In this document: one piece after another, positions 1-8,960 of the stretch
How the letters are laid out: the number at the start of each line of letters is the position of its first letter
Position numbering within the stretch: the stretch's first letter is position 1
NCBI GenBank assembly: GCA_964487565.1
Contig: CAZARN010000002.1
Coordinates: 159,325-223,324 of the forward strand
DNA from: Phil1 sp964487565
GTDB lineage: Bacteria > Bacillota > Clostridia > Christensenellales > CAG-138
Reading direction: 5' to 3'
Length of the DNA stretch: 64,000 nt
Made by a program: the position numbers and the translations under genes
The notes under the pieces: model-generated
Seen by the model: the letters and a program-made list of their open reading frames with translations, nothing else
Databases searched by the model: none
Told to the model about the DNA's origin: nothing

Positions 1-420
1 CGCGACCAAAGCGACGCGCTCAAGCACGAGGCATTCGCAATGCTTGCCGCACAGGGGGCAAAGGAGCCGTATATCGCGTATCTTTCCGGCAGCCTTGTCG
101 AAAGCCGCGTCAACCGCGATTCCGAGGGCGTGAGCAAGCCTTACAGGGACGCGCTCATCACCTGTCTTTCCACGATGAACGGCCGCCGTTCGGACAAAGC
201 GGCCGGGCATGCCGTGCTGATCTGGGAAAAGTTTATCCGCGCCGGACAGTCTCCCCTGCCGCGCATAACCCGCGCGCAGTCGAACGCCATGGCCGCGGCG
301 CTCGAATACCTTGCCTGCCGTGAAAGCGGCGAGAAAGCTTCAAAATCCGACATATGCGCAAAATACGGCGTGAGCGCCCTGCGCTTCAAAAACGCGCTCG
401 CGAGATTGGACAAAAAATGA
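1..420 (+). CDS. Hypothetical protein, 5' end outside window
   Basis: The reading frame is open from the first base, so the gene starts upstream of the window; about 139 C-terminal residues are visible. No family was recognised. The last 25 residues (KSDICAKYGVSALRFKNAL) look like a short helix-turn-helix, which hints at nucleic-acid binding but no more. Its stop codon overlaps the start of the methyltransferase gene (ATGA), so the two are probably co-transcribed and translationally coupled. It is predicted soluble, with no membrane segment or Cys cluster in the visible part. Confidence 0.7.
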   Translation, partial: RDQSDALKHEAFAMLAAQGAKEPYIAYLSGSLVESRVNRDSEGVSKPYRDALITCLSTMNGRRSDKAAGHAVLIWEKFIRAGQSPLPRITRAQSNAMAAALEYLACRESGEKASKSDICAKYGVSALRFKNALARLDKK

Positions 421-1541
421 TATTCCATGCAACCTGCAAGCTGGGCCTTGAAGCCCTTGTCGCAATGGAGCTCAGAAAGCTCAACATCAACGTTTTGACC
501 GTGGAAGACGCCAACATACGCTTTGATGGCGGCTTCGAGGAAATGGCGCGCGCCTGTCTTTGGCTGCGCACGGCGGAGCGCGTGCTCTTCGAGGTCGGCA
601 GCTTTGACGCGCGCACCTTTGACGAGCTTTTTGAGGGCGTGCGCGCAATAGAATGGAAGCGCTATCTCAAACGCGACAGCTTCATCCATGTCAACGGCAA
701 AAGCGCCAAAAGCACGCTGTTTTCCGTGTCCGACTGTCAGAGCATCGCCAAGAAGGCCATCGTTGAAAACCTCAAGACCGCGCTCAACACCGACCTGCCC
801 GAAACAGGCCGCGAGGTCATAATCGAGATAGGCATACTGCGCGATCATGTGACTGTCGCGCTCGATCCGTGCGGTGCCGGGCTTTCACGCCGCGGTTATC
901 GCACATACAACGTCACCGCCCCGATAAGCGAAACGCTCGGCGCGGCGATCGTCACCCTTGCCCGCTATTATCCGGACAAGCCGTTCATCGATCCCATGTG
1001 CGGCAGCGGCACCATGCCCATCGAAGCCGCGATGATGGCGCGCAACAAGGCGCCCGGCCTTGACCGCAGCTTTGCCGCGGAGCAATGGGAGTTCCTTGAT
1101 CCCGAGGCGTTCCGCACCGAGCGCAGGAACGCCATCGACAGCGTGCGCGACGTGCCGTACGACATCGAGGGGCGCGACATCGATCCGCGCTGCATCGACG
1201 TTTGCCGCAAGCACGCAAGGAAGGCCGGCGTTATGGTGAACTGGTCCGTGCGGCCGCTGTGCGAGCTTGAAACCGAAAAAACAGGCGGCGTGCTCGTTTG
1301 CAACCCGCCTTACGGCGAGCGTCTGATGACCAAAAAGGAAGCGGACGACCTTTACAGGGATATGCGCAAAACCTTTGACGCGCTGCCCGGCTGGGCTGTG
1401 GCGATAATATCCGCCAACCGTGATTTCGAGACCGTTTACGGCAAAAAAGCAGACAAACGGCGCAAGCTTTCCAACGGCGGAATGACATGTACGCTTTATC
1501 AGTATTTTGCGCCGAAAAAGGGCTTTACAAATCGCGAATGA
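417..1541 (+). CDS. THUMP-domain class I SAM-dependent RNA methyltransferase (RlmL/YpsC type)
   Basis: A 374-residue protein of the RlmL/YpsC family, which makes N2-methylguanosine in 23S rRNA. The N-terminal third is the ferredoxin-like plus THUMP RNA-binding part. The SAM-binding motif DPMCGSGT lies near residue 192 and the catalytic NPPYGERL motif near residue 296, typical of base N-methyltransferases. I chose the ATG at 417, which overlaps the upstream stop, rather than the in-frame ATG at 354, because the protein then starts MIFHATCKLGLEA as in homologues. The exact target base cannot be told from sequence. Confidence 0.9.
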   Translation: MIFHATCKLGLEALVAMELRKLNINVLTVEDANIRFDGGFEEMARACLWLRTAERVLFEVGSFDARTFDELFEGVRAIEWKRYLKRDSFIHVNGKSAKSTLFSVSDCQSIAKKAIVENLKTALNTDLPETGREVIIEIGILRDHVTVALDPCGAGLSRRGYRTYNVTAPISETLGAAIVTLARYYPDKPFIDPMCGSGTMPIEAAMMARNKAPGLDRSFAAEQWEFLDPEAFRTERRNAIDSVRDVPYDIEGRDIDPRCIDVCRKHARKAGVMVNWSVRPLCELETEKTGGVLVCNPPYGERLMTKKEADDLYRDMRKTFDALPGWAVAIISANRDFETVYGKKADKRRKLSNGGMTCTLYQYFAPKKGFTNRE

Positions 1542-1552
1542 TAACGTATAAT
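1524..1552 (+). promoter_or_regulatory. Sigma-A promoter of tRNA-Ala
   Basis: TTTACA (1524-1529), a 17-nt spacer and TATAAT (1547-1552). The -35 box lies in the last codons of the methyltransferase gene. The predicted transcription start near 1559 is about 14 nt before the tRNA. Confidence 0.75.
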
Positions 1553-1572
1553 AGACCTCGCGTCCGAGAAAA

Positions 1573-1649
1573 GGGGCTTTAGCGAAGTTGGCTATCGCGC
1601 TACACTGGCAGTGTAGAGATCACCGGTTCGAATCCGGTAAGCTCCACCA
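1573..1649 (+). tRNA. tRNA-Ala(GGC)
   Basis: A complete cloverleaf of 77 nt with encoded CCA. The acceptor stem GGGGCTT/AAGCTCC contains the G3-U70 pair that is the main alanine identity element. The anticodon stem CTACA/TGTAG closes a 7-nt loop with anticodon GGC at 1607-1609, which reads GCC. The T arm is ACCGG-TTCGAAT-CCGGT. It has its own promoter and a strong terminator, so it is a single-gene unit. Confidence 0.95.
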
Positions 1650-1668
1650 GCAGCCTCAGGCTGCGCGC

Positions 1669-1708
1669 AACATCGTTCCGGAATGAACTTCCGGAACGAT
1701 GTTTTTTT
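1669..1708 (+). terminator. Rho-independent terminator of tRNA-Ala
   Basis: A perfect 15-bp stem (1669-1683 with 1689-1703), 5-nt loop, and a T run to 1708. It also ends any read-through from the methyltransferase gene. Confidence 0.95.
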
Positions 1709-1958
1709 ATGCGCCGTGACGCCCGCAGGCCGCCTTCCGGACGCAATTGCATCACTGCGATGTTTTGCTGGACGCTCCCTTCCACCGCGCTAAACATGCA
1801 GTCCGTAGGAGCGGCCGATGGATTCAGCATGTCCCGAGACCTCAGCCTCGCGTATGTCCGTCCGCGCATATTGCCGTCGCCGCCTCTCGGGCAAGTGACA
1901 AAACGTTTGTTGTTCGGTTTATGGCATGATACGGACTATCCGTACAGATGTGACACGC
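1709..1958. other. Intergenic stretch without recognisable gene
   Basis: The short open frames here have no ribosome binding site and no recognisable protein, and they run through terminators or the antisense of the tRNA. Nothing structured was seen between the two terminators. Confidence 0.5.
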
Positions 1959-1985
1959 AAAAAAGAAAAGGCGGGTTTCCCCGCC
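1959..1985 (-). terminator. Rho-independent terminator of the ectB-asd unit
   Basis: On the minus strand GGCGGG-GAAA-CCCGCC is followed by TTTTCTTTTTT. It begins directly after the asd stop codon. Confidence 0.9.
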
Positions 1986-3002
1986 TCAGATAAGTTTCTT
2001 TGCAACAAGCGTCTCAGCGATCTGCACGGCGTTTGTGGCCGCGCCTTTTCTGAGCTGATCCCCGCAGCACCAGAAGGTGAGCGAGTGTTTATCCGTTGAT
2101 ATGTCGCGTCTTATCCGGCCGACATATATAAGATCCTGTTCGGAAGTGTCCGCCGGCATGGGATACGCATTGTGCGCGGGATCATCCACAAGGCGCACGC
2201 CCGGCGCGCCCGCAAGCAGCTCGCGCGCCTTATCAGGCGTCAGCTCGCGCTGTGTCTCGATGGTGATCGACTCGCTGTGACTGCGGAACACAGGCACGCG
2301 CACGCATGTGCAGTTGACCATAAGTCCCGGTTTGCCGAGGATCTTCCTTCCCTCGTTGAACATCTTCATCTCCTCGTGCGTATAGCCGTTTTCTTCAAAG
2401 ACGTCTATGTGGGGGATGAGGTTGAACGCTATCTGATGCGCAAAAGCCTGCGGATGGATGGGCTTGTTGTCAAGCACCTCGCGCGTCTGGCTTTCAAGCT
2501 CGTTGAGACCCGCAATGCCCGCGCCCGACACCGCCTGATATGTGGAGGCGATTATTCTTGTCACGCCCGCATAATCGTCAAGCGGCTTTATCGGCACGAG
2601 CGCGATTATTGTGGAGCAGTTCGGGTTCGCGATTATTCCGTGATGCGAAGCCACATCCCCCGGATTGCACTCCGGTATCACCAGCGGCACGTTTGCATCC
2701 ATGCGGAAGGCGCTTGAGTTATCGATCACAATGCAGCCTTCATCCACGGCGATCGGCGCAAGCGCAAGGCTCGCCCCGCCGCCGGCCGCGAAAAGCGCAA
2801 CGTCCACGCCTTTGAACGCGCCCTTGCCTGCCGCGAGGACGGTTACATCCTCGCCGCGGAACTTTACCGTTTTTCCTTCGTTTTCCGGCGCGTCCATCGC
2901 GACGAGCCTGCCCACGGGGAAGTTTCTCTCCTCCAGGATACGAAGCATGGTGGTGCCGACGACGCCCATCGCGCCGACGACGCCGACAGTATATTTCTTC
3001 AT
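1986..3002 (-). CDS. asd: Aspartate-semialdehyde dehydrogenase
   Basis: A 338-residue enzyme that reduces aspartyl-4-phosphate to aspartate semialdehyde with NADPH, the branch point to lysine, diaminopimelate, threonine, methionine and 2,4-diaminobutyrate. The nucleotide-binding GVVGAMGVVG lies at residues 7-16 and the catalytic cysteine is C129 in NPNCST. The start is the second in-frame ATG, which has AAAGGA 8 nt upstream; the first ATG 18 nt earlier has no such site. It lies 14 nt downstream of an EctB-like aminotransferase that uses its product, so the two form one unit. Confidence 0.95.
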   Translation of the reverse strand: MKKYTVGVVGAMGVVGTTMLRILEERNFPVGRLVAMDAPENEGKTVKFRGEDVTVLAAGKGAFKGVDVALFAAGGGASLALAPIAVDEGCIVIDNSSAFRMDANVPLVIPECNPGDVASHHGIIANPNCSTIIALVPIKPLDDYAGVTRIIASTYQAVSGAGIAGLNELESQTREVLDNKPIHPQAFAHQIAFNLIPHIDVFEENGYTHEEMKMFNEGRKILGKPGLMVNCTCVRVPVFRSHSESITIETQRELTPDKARELLAGAPGVRLVDDPAHNAYPMPADTSEQDLIYVGRIRRDISTDKHSLTFWCCGDQLRKGAATNAVQIAETLVAKKLI

Positions 3003-3016
3003 AGTATCATCCTTTC

Positions 3017-4273
3017 TCAAAGCCCGAGACTCGCGACAGCGTCGAATATTATATCCATGCCGCGCTTGAGCGTCGCGTCGTCCGTGGTGAGCGCCGGCAT
3101 CATCTTGAGCACGCAGTCACCCCGTCCGGCAAGCTCCGCAATCAGTCCGCGCTCGAAGCAGGCACGGCTCGCCTTTTTGGCGGTTCCCGCGGGATACGCC
3201 GCGAAATCGATGCCCCATACCATGCCTATGCCGCGATGGGTGAGCCTGAGGCCGAGTTTCTTCAGCCCCGCGCCAAGATACTCATCCATTATCGCAGCCT
3301 TGCGGCGGACCTCGTCCTCGATGTGGTTTTCAAGCATGAACTCCAGGCCCGCCTTGGCGGCCACCATCGCTGGCTCAAACCCGCGGAAGGTGCCGTTGTG
3401 CTCGCCCGGGCTCCAGATGTCAAGCTCCGGCTTGAAAAGCGTGAGCGCAAAGGGCAGCCCCATGCCGCCGATCGATTTTGCCATGCAGAATATGTCGGGC
3501 TTTATGCCGGCGCGTTCAAAGGCGAAATACGAGCCTGTCCTCGCGCAGCCGACCTGTATCTCGTCGATGATGAGGAGCATGTCGTGCTTGTCGCAAAGCT
3601 CCCTCGCGCGCTTTATCCACTCCGTGGGCAGCGGGTATATGCCGCCCTCGGCCTGGGTGGTCTCAAATATAAGCGCGGCCGGCTTGTCAACGCCCGAATG
3701 ATCGTCCGAAAGGATGGTATCCATGTACTTGATTGTGTCAAGCTCCGGGAACATATACGGCGCGGGTATGTGCGTGCAGGAGCCGAGCGTAACGCCCGCG
3801 CCCGCGCGCGCCGCGTCCTCGGTCGTGAGGGAGAGCGCGCCGAGCGTCATCCCGTGGAAGCAGCCCATGAGCGCGAATATGTTGTCGCGCTTTTTGACCT
3901 TACGCGCAAGCTTGAGCGCCGCCTCGATCGCGTTCGCGCCGGTGGGACCGGGAAACATTATCTTGTAATCCAGCCCGCGCGGCTCAAGCACTTTCTTTTC
4001 AAAATACTCAATGAACTCACCCTTCGCCCCGGCGTACAGGTCAAGCCCGTGCGTCAGACCGTCCGCGCTCATATAATCGATGACACGGTTTTTGATGTAA
4101 TCGTTGTTGTGTCCGTAATTGCAGCTTCCCGCGCCGCAGAAGAAATCGATATAGCCGTTTCCGTCCTGATCGTATAACATGCTTCCCTTGGCCTTTGTGA
4201 ACACCACGGGGAATTTTCTGCAATAGCTTCTCACTTCGCTCTCATACGTTTCAAACACCTTTTTGTCCAGCAT
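3017..4273 (-). CDS. ectB: Diaminobutyrate--2-oxoglutarate aminotransferase (EctB-like)
   Basis: A 418-residue class III PLP aminotransferase, the usual EctB length. EctB-like features are FFCGAGSCNYGHNN near residue 44, D237 in DEIQVGCARTG, the PLP lysine K266 in CMAKSIGG, and EHNGTFRG near 291. Expected reaction: L-aspartate semialdehyde plus glutamate to 2,4-diaminobutyrate. The next gene makes the semialdehyde. No ectA or ectC is present on either side, so ectoine is not obviously the product; diaminobutyrate could go to 1,3-diaminopropane or into peptides. The family also works in reverse in ectoine breakdown (DoeD), which is a possible alternative. Confidence 0.82.
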   Translation of the reverse strand: MLDKKVFETYESEVRSYCRKFPVVFTKAKGSMLYDQDGNGYIDFFCGAGSCNYGHNNDYIKNRVIDYMSADGLTHGLDLYAGAKGEFIEYFEKKVLEPRGLDYKIMFPGPTGANAIEAALKLARKVKKRDNIFALMGCFHGMTLGALSLTTEDAARAGAGVTLGSCTHIPAPYMFPELDTIKYMDTILSDDHSGVDKPAALIFETTQAEGGIYPLPTEWIKRARELCDKHDMLLIIDEIQVGCARTGSYFAFERAGIKPDIFCMAKSIGGMGLPFALTLFKPELDIWSPGEHNGTFRGFEPAMVAAKAGLEFMLENHIEDEVRRKAAIMDEYLGAGLKKLGLRLTHRGIGMVWGIDFAAYPAGTAKKASRACFERGLIAELAGRGDCVLKMMPALTTDDATLKRGMDIIFDAVASLGL

Positions 4274-4303
4274 ATTTTCTCCTCCTTTATTCCGTTCATT
4301 ATA

Positions 4304-4332
4304 ATTTTACTATCAGCTTACAGCCATTTCAA
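4304..4332 (-). promoter_or_regulatory. Probable promoter of ectB-asd
   Basis: On the minus strand TTGAAA, a 17-nt spacer, then TAAAAT, about 30 nt before the ectB start. It lets ectB-asd be expressed separately from the upstream PucR-type gene. A second TATAAT-like box lies further upstream without a good -35 partner. Confidence 0.55.
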
Positions 4333-4404
4333 CTTACACTTTGTCCGATCGTCTGAGCATAATCATTATACACTTTATAAGATCAAAGCTTCGCATGCCG
4401 TTTT

Positions 4405-5940
4405 TCAGTAATCCATGAATATCCGCGTGCACACCTCGAGCAGGAACATATCGCGGTGACTTTTGAGCGACATGCCGGTAAGGGCTTCTATCTTTTCGAG
4501 CCTGTAAAGGAGCGATTGCCTGTGGATATGCAGCTCGCGCGCGGTGAGGCTCGTGTTATAGTTGTTTTTTATGTATTCCGCAAGCGTGGCCATAAGCTCT
4601 GCGTGACCCGCGCGGTCATATTCGACAATGCGCGAAAGCAGATCCGCAGCCATGGCCTTTATCTCGCTGTTGTCCGCAATTGCGGAAACGATCTGCGCCT
4701 CCTTCGTATCCTTATAGGTAAAGCTGTATTTCTCGTTTTTCGAGCTCATGCAATACTCGAGCGCGAGGGCCGCGTTGTTGTAAAGGCGGCTGAAATCATG
4801 CGTGTCGTATGTTATCTCGCTTATGCCCCAGTAAAACCTGTATGAAGGGTACTTGCCGAGGAGCAGTTTTCCGGCAGCGTCCGCATACTCCTCGACGTCG
4901 CGCTGCGCGTTATCCCGCCTGTTTTCGATGAACAGAATGAATTCGAGGCTCCTGTCAGCATACATGAGGCTCAGCCTTCGCGCGCGGCCTTCCGTATCGA
5001 GTATTTCCTCGATCGACGCACTCGCCGCGGCGGCTTCCATCGAATAAGCGTATGCCGGCGCCGCGCTCTCCGGCGGCACGGCGCGCATCAGTATGCAGGT
5101 GTAAGGTTTGGAAATATCAAAATGCAGCCGTTCGCCCTGACGCGCCATGTCGTCAAGCGAATCATAGTTTTCGCTTGCAAGGTTCCACACAAAATCGTTT
5201 TTGAACTTCGCCGTGACAAGCCCTTCAACGCGCTCCTGATTGAACCACATCGAAAGCGGGAACGCGATATAACGCTTTATCAGCTCGTCATCCGCCGGCA
5301 GCGGACGCTGCGCGGGGCATAAGCCGAGAAAACCCGAAACATTATCGTTTATTGCGATGTCCGTCCATCGGTATTCGCGCTCGTCAAGCGGCGCCTCGCT
5401 TCCGGCAAAACCGCGCACCTCATGCGCCTTGTCGGTGATCATCACGGGCGCCGCGAGATTTGCATATATTGCCCCGGCAGCCTTTGAAAGCGGCATCGCC
5501 TCAAAATAAAGGTCAAACAGCTCCGCCTGCAGGCTACGGAACGCCTCCGCGCTCTTTAGGCTCACCTCGCGGCTCACACGCTCGCTTATCTGCGCGAAAC
5601 GGTATTCCCACGGGATCGTGAAAAGCGCAAGACCCAGCGCGTTCGCCCTTGCGATCACGCCTTCCGGCACGGTGAAGGAAGCATCCCTGAACGCAAGTAT
5701 CATCGCCGCCGCACCCGCGCGGCTGACATCCTCCACAAGGCGCAAAAAAGCCTGCTCATCATCGATGCAGCCGATCGCCGTTGAAAGCACAAGCTCGTTC
5801 GGCCTTATGAAACCGTCGACCGGCAGCTCCTGCACGGAGACCGCGTCAACGGGCACCGCGGAAAAATCCCTTATCGAAGTCAGGAGCCTTATCTTCGGCA
5901 CGATGCCGCCGTCGAGGAATTCACGCAGGGTGTAACTCAT
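4405..5940 (-). CDS. PucR family transcriptional regulator
   Basis: A 511-residue protein with an N-terminal PucR ligand-sensing domain (about 1-130), a middle GGDEF-like region and a C-terminal helix-turn-helix (about 445-505, with HIHRQSLLYRLEKIE). PucR proteins usually control purine, amino-acid or amine catabolism in response to a small metabolite. It lies directly upstream of ectB-asd on the same strand, so it is the prime candidate regulator of that pair. The Shine-Dalgarno sequence is weak. The ligand is unknown. Confidence 0.85.
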   Translation of the reverse strand: MSYTLREFLDGGIVPKIRLLTSIRDFSAVPVDAVSVQELPVDGFIRPNELVLSTAIGCIDDEQAFLRLVEDVSRAGAAAMILAFRDASFTVPEGVIARANALGLALFTIPWEYRFAQISERVSREVSLKSAEAFRSLQAELFDLYFEAMPLSKAAGAIYANLAAPVMITDKAHEVRGFAGSEAPLDEREYRWTDIAINDNVSGFLGLCPAQRPLPADDELIKRYIAFPLSMWFNQERVEGLVTAKFKNDFVWNLASENYDSLDDMARQGERLHFDISKPYTCILMRAVPPESAAPAYAYSMEAAAASASIEEILDTEGRARRLSLMYADRSLEFILFIENRRDNAQRDVEEYADAAGKLLLGKYPSYRFYWGISEITYDTHDFSRLYNNAALALEYCMSSKNEKYSFTYKDTKEAQIVSAIADNSEIKAMAADLLSRIVEYDRAGHAELMATLAEYIKNNYNTSLTARELHIHRQSLLYRLEKIEALTGMSLKSHRDMFLLEVCTRIFMDY

Positions 5941-5968
5941 TGCGTCACGCTTTCATCCATCTGTTTGT

Positions 5969-5996
5969 ATTATGTTTTGCCTTTATCAATATACAA
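5969..5996 (-). promoter_or_regulatory. Possible promoter of the PucR-type gene
   Basis: On the minus strand TTGTAT, a 16-nt spacer and CATAAT, about 28 nt before the start codon. Both boxes are imperfect. Confidence 0.35.
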
Positions 5997-6010
5997 TATG
6001 TATGATCGTT

Positions 6011-6039
6011 TTGCAACGCGCGCGTCGGTATGATAAAAT
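6011..6039 (+). promoter_or_regulatory. Promoter of the ASCH-MFS unit
   Basis: TTGCAA (6011-6016), a 17-nt spacer, TAAAAT (6034-6039), 29 nt before the chosen start codon. Confidence 0.6.
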
Positions 6040-6068
6040 AAGCGATCGATATGCGGGAGGATATTCTT

Positions 6069-6557
6069 ATGTGGACAAACAACGCTCCCGCCTGCCCGCT
6101 CACGCAGGCACAGGCGGAATTCTGGCGACGTTTTCTCGCATCAAGCGGCATGGACGCGAACACGCCCTGTTTTGAGGCGTTCCACTTCTGCGCGGATGAA
6201 CGTTTGGCAAACGCGCTGCTCGAGCTTGTGCTCGAGGGCAAAAAGCGCGCGACGACGAGCAGCCTTGCCGCATGGGAAGCGGAGGAACGCATGCCCCTGC
6301 CGGGGCAGTTGAGTATCGTTACGGATTTTGCAGGCAGGCCGCGCTGCGTCATACGCACAAATCGCGTGACGGTGCTGCCGTTTTGCGAAGTTGATTTTGA
6401 AACATGCCGCAGGGAAGGCGAGGACGATTGCCTTGAGACCTGGCAGGAGGGTCACAGAAAATACCTGCGGCTCGATGCGGGTGAATGCGGCTTTGAATTC
6501 AGCGAGGATATGAACGTCGTCTTTGAAGATTTCACAATGATTTACGCGGAGGACTGA
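6069..6557 (+). CDS. ASCH domain protein
   Basis: A 162-residue protein of the ASCH superfamily, a PUA-like fold that binds RNA or nucleotides. The family loop G-K-K-R-A-T-T-S is seen near residue 55. Some small ASCH proteins are N4-acetylcytidine amidohydrolases; the activity here is not known. The start is the second ATG, preceded by GGGAGG with good spacing; the first ATG at 6051 overlaps that site. The MFS gene follows after 5 nt. Confidence 0.75.
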   Translation: MWTNNAPACPLTQAQAEFWRRFLASSGMDANTPCFEAFHFCADERLANALLELVLEGKKRATTSSLAAWEAEERMPLPGQLSIVTDFAGRPRCVIRTNRVTVLPFCEVDFETCRREGEDDCLETWQEGHRKYLRLDAGECGFEFSEDMNVVFEDFTMIYAED

Positions 6558-6562
6558 CGCAT

Positions 6563-7894
6563 ATGCGTCCACGGTTTGAAAAAAGCATAAGGCTGCCCCG
6601 CGATTTTCTCCTGTTCTGGGCAAGTCAGGCGGTGTCGCAGCTTGGCAGCGCCATGACCTCGTATGCGCTCATCATATGGGCGTTCGCCAAAACGGGCAGC
6701 GCCATCACGGTTTCCCTCATGGCCTTCTGTACGTTTTTGCCCTATGTTGCGGTGAGCGTGCTTTCCGGGGCGGCGACGGACCGTTTCTCCAAAAAGACGG
6801 TCATCCTCGTTTCCGACGGCGTGGCCGCGATTTGCACGGCGGCGCTTCTTGCGCTGTACCTTACCCACAGGCTTGAGCTTTGGCATGTGTATGCGGCAAA
6901 CCTCGCGATAGGCTTCATGAACGCATTCCAAAACCCGGCGGTGTCCGTCGCGACGGGAATGATGGTGGACAGCTCTCTCTACTCGCGCGCAAGCGGGCTT
7001 GATTCGCTTTCCGCCAACCTCGTCACGGTGAGCGCGCCCATGCTGGCGGCGGCGCTGAGCGCCGTTGCAGGCCCGGGACTCATCATGGCGCTTGATCTTG
7101 TCACGTTCGCGTTCGCGGCGCTCGTCATGCTTATATTTATAAAGCTTAGGGAGGTTCCCGGCGGTAAAAGCGGATATGAGCACAAAAGCGCGTTCGCGGG
7201 CTTCAGGGAGGGCCTTGCCTTTCTTCGGGCGCACAGAGGGCTTTTACACATAATGCTATTCATGGCGGCGCTCAACTTTTTTTCGCGTCTCACATACGAA
7301 AACATATTGCCCGCCATGCTGCTCGCGCGCAACGGCGGCGGCGCCGCCGCTTACGCAGCTGTGAGCGCCGTGCTCGGCCTTGGCGGGATACTTGGCGGGG
7401 TACTGGTTTCATCGGTGAAGCTTTCGCGCGACGCGGGCCGCGTGATCTTCATTTCGGCCGCGGTCAGCTTCGCCTTTGGCGACATACTTATGGGCGCGGG
7501 ACAATGCCTTGCCTTATGGTGCGTCGCCGGACTTGCCGCAAGCCTTCCGCTGCCCTTCATCACGGCGGCGCAGCGCACGCTGCTTTATGAAACCGTGCCC
7601 CGACATATGCAGGGGCGCATTTTTGCCGTGAGGAACGCCGTGCAGTATTCCCTCATCCCGGCGGCCATCCTGCTGGGCGGCATCCTCGCGGACGACGTGT
7701 TCGAGCCTTTCATGGCAGGCGGCAGCGCGGCGGCGGGGTTCCTTTCGCGCATCGTGGGCGTCGGCGCAGGCTCTGGCATGGCGGTTATGTTCCTCATCAC
7801 GGGCACGCTTGGCACGCTGGGCTCGCTCGTGGGCATGCGCGATTCCGCCGCCGTGGCGCTTTCCGTCATACCGCAAGAGGACAGCCCTCAGTGA
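6563..7894 (+). CDS. MFS transporter, multidrug or siderophore exporter type
   Basis: A 443-residue integral membrane protein with about 12 hydrophobic segments. The loop GAATDRFSKKTV near residue 72 fits the MFS inter-helix 2-3 motif, and the overall pattern resembles EntS-like exporters (MFS_3). The ribosome binding site GGAGGAC lies in the last codons of the ASCH gene, so the two are co-translated. Its stop overlaps the convergent CDF gene by 7 nt. Substrate cannot be read from sequence. Confidence 0.85.
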   Translation: MRPRFEKSIRLPRDFLLFWASQAVSQLGSAMTSYALIIWAFAKTGSAITVSLMAFCTFLPYVAVSVLSGAATDRFSKKTVILVSDGVAAICTAALLALYLTHRLELWHVYAANLAIGFMNAFQNPAVSVATGMMVDSSLYSRASGLDSLSANLVTVSAPMLAAALSAVAGPGLIMALDLVTFAFAALVMLIFIKLREVPGGKSGYEHKSAFAGFREGLAFLRAHRGLLHIMLFMAALNFFSRLTYENILPAMLLARNGGGAAAYAAVSAVLGLGGILGGVLVSSVKLSRDAGRVIFISAAVSFAFGDILMGAGQCLALWCVAGLAASLPLPFITAAQRTLLYETVPRHMQGRIFAVRNAVQYSLIPAAILLGGILADDVFEPFMAGGSAAAGFLSRIVGVGAGSGMAVMFLITGTLGTLGSLVGMRDSAAVALSVIPQEDSPQ

Positions 7895-8805
7895 GGATCG
7901 CGCTCATAACCGTTCCAAAGCGGTATAAGCTCGATATCTATTCCCTCAAAGCGTCCCTCAAGTTCGCCGTGGAGCCTTGCATAAAGCGCGCGCAGGCTTT
8001 TTGTCGCAAGCGCGCCACCTTCATATGAAAACGTCACACCCAGCCACAGCTTGCGCCCGGTTTGCGTAACATCCGTGAAAACATGCGTGAAGCCCGCCTC
8101 GCGGAGGACGCCGGCCACTTTTTCATCGATAAATTCGCGTTTTTCATCCTTGGGCGGAAAAAGCAGCAGGCTTTTGAACGCGCCGGCGATCATCTTTGCG
8201 GGGCGCGGGATGATGCACAGCGAAAGCACGATCGCGACGACCTGATCGAGATAACGCGAAAGCGGCGCGAGACTTGTGTTTGCAATGACAGGCGGTATCA
8301 TAAACGCCGCGCCGAGCGCAAAGCTTATGATAAAGTCTATCTTCCATGAATACATTTCCGCTTTGACTGTCGGCGAATACAGCTTTTTGTTGAAACGGCT
8401 CATCGATATATACACGCCGAGGCTCAGCACGCCAAGCGCCACCTCATACACGGATACCGTCACCGAATCTATATCGCGCCCGCCCGACAGCATGACGCCT
8501 ATGTTTGACACGATAAGGCTCACCGCGACCGCAAAAAGCATGAATCCCTTTATGATGATGAAAAGGCTTTCCACCTGGAAGTAGCCGTAAGGACGTTTTT
8601 CCGTGATCGGCTTATAGAGAAGCGGCGTCATCACAAGGGATACGGCCACCACCGCAAGCTCGACGGTATCGACCGCCGCGTCCATAAGCACAGCCTGAGA
8701 GAGGGTAACGATGCTCATCACGATCTCGATGAGCGCGAACGCAACATTGGCCCACAGGGATATCCTGAGGACGGTGCGTTCCTTTTTTTCCATTGCGGAG
8801 ATCAT
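7888..8805 (-). CDS. Cation diffusion facilitator (CDF) family transporter
   Basis: A 305-residue membrane protein with six hydrophobic segments in the first about 210 residues and a soluble ferredoxin-like C-terminal domain from about residue 225. Acidic residues in the second helix region (LMDAAVDTVELA) fit the CDF metal site. Members export Zn, Fe, Mn or Co/Ni against protons. The motif differs from the classical HxxxD of zinc exporters, so the metal is open. I chose the first ATG, with AGCAGG 7 nt upstream. It stands alone, convergent with the MFS gene. Confidence 0.82.
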   Translation of the reverse strand: MISAMEKKERTVLRISLWANVAFALIEIVMSIVTLSQAVLMDAAVDTVELAVVAVSLVMTPLLYKPITEKRPYGYFQVESLFIIIKGFMLFAVAVSLIVSNIGVMLSGGRDIDSVTVSVYEVALGVLSLGVYISMSRFNKKLYSPTVKAEMYSWKIDFIISFALGAAFMIPPVIANTSLAPLSRYLDQVVAIVLSLCIIPRPAKMIAGAFKSLLLFPPKDEKREFIDEKVAGVLREAGFTHVFTDVTQTGRKLWLGVTFSYEGGALATKSLRALYARLHGELEGRFEGIDIELIPLWNGYERDPH

Positions 8806-8906
8806 ATAACCTGCTTTGCAATGCCGTTATACGGCAGTTTTGCGCCGTTCCCGGCGCTTTTTCCATTATACCGCACAACGCGCGGCCGGGCAAGGGCGGC
8901 GCCCAC

Positions 8907-8935
8907 TTGTAATCCGTCCGCTGCTCTGTTATCAT
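8907..8935 (+). promoter_or_regulatory. Promoter of the helicase gene
   Basis: TTGTAA (8907-8912), a 17-nt spacer, TATCAT (8930-8935), 25 nt before the start codon. Confidence 0.6.
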
Positions 8936-8960
8936 AAAAGCGGCGCATCAAAGGAGCGAT

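Noticed and set aside
1600..1869. Minus-strand open frame ending in LTGFEPVISTLPV
   Set aside because: It is the antisense of tRNA-Ala and its terminator. The GFEP motif is a well-known artefact of translating the T arm of tRNA genes backwards.
1986..4273. Ectoine biosynthesis operon
   Set aside because: Only the first step (EctB) and the semialdehyde supply are present. EctA and EctC are not found on either side, so calling this an ectoine locus would overstate the evidence.
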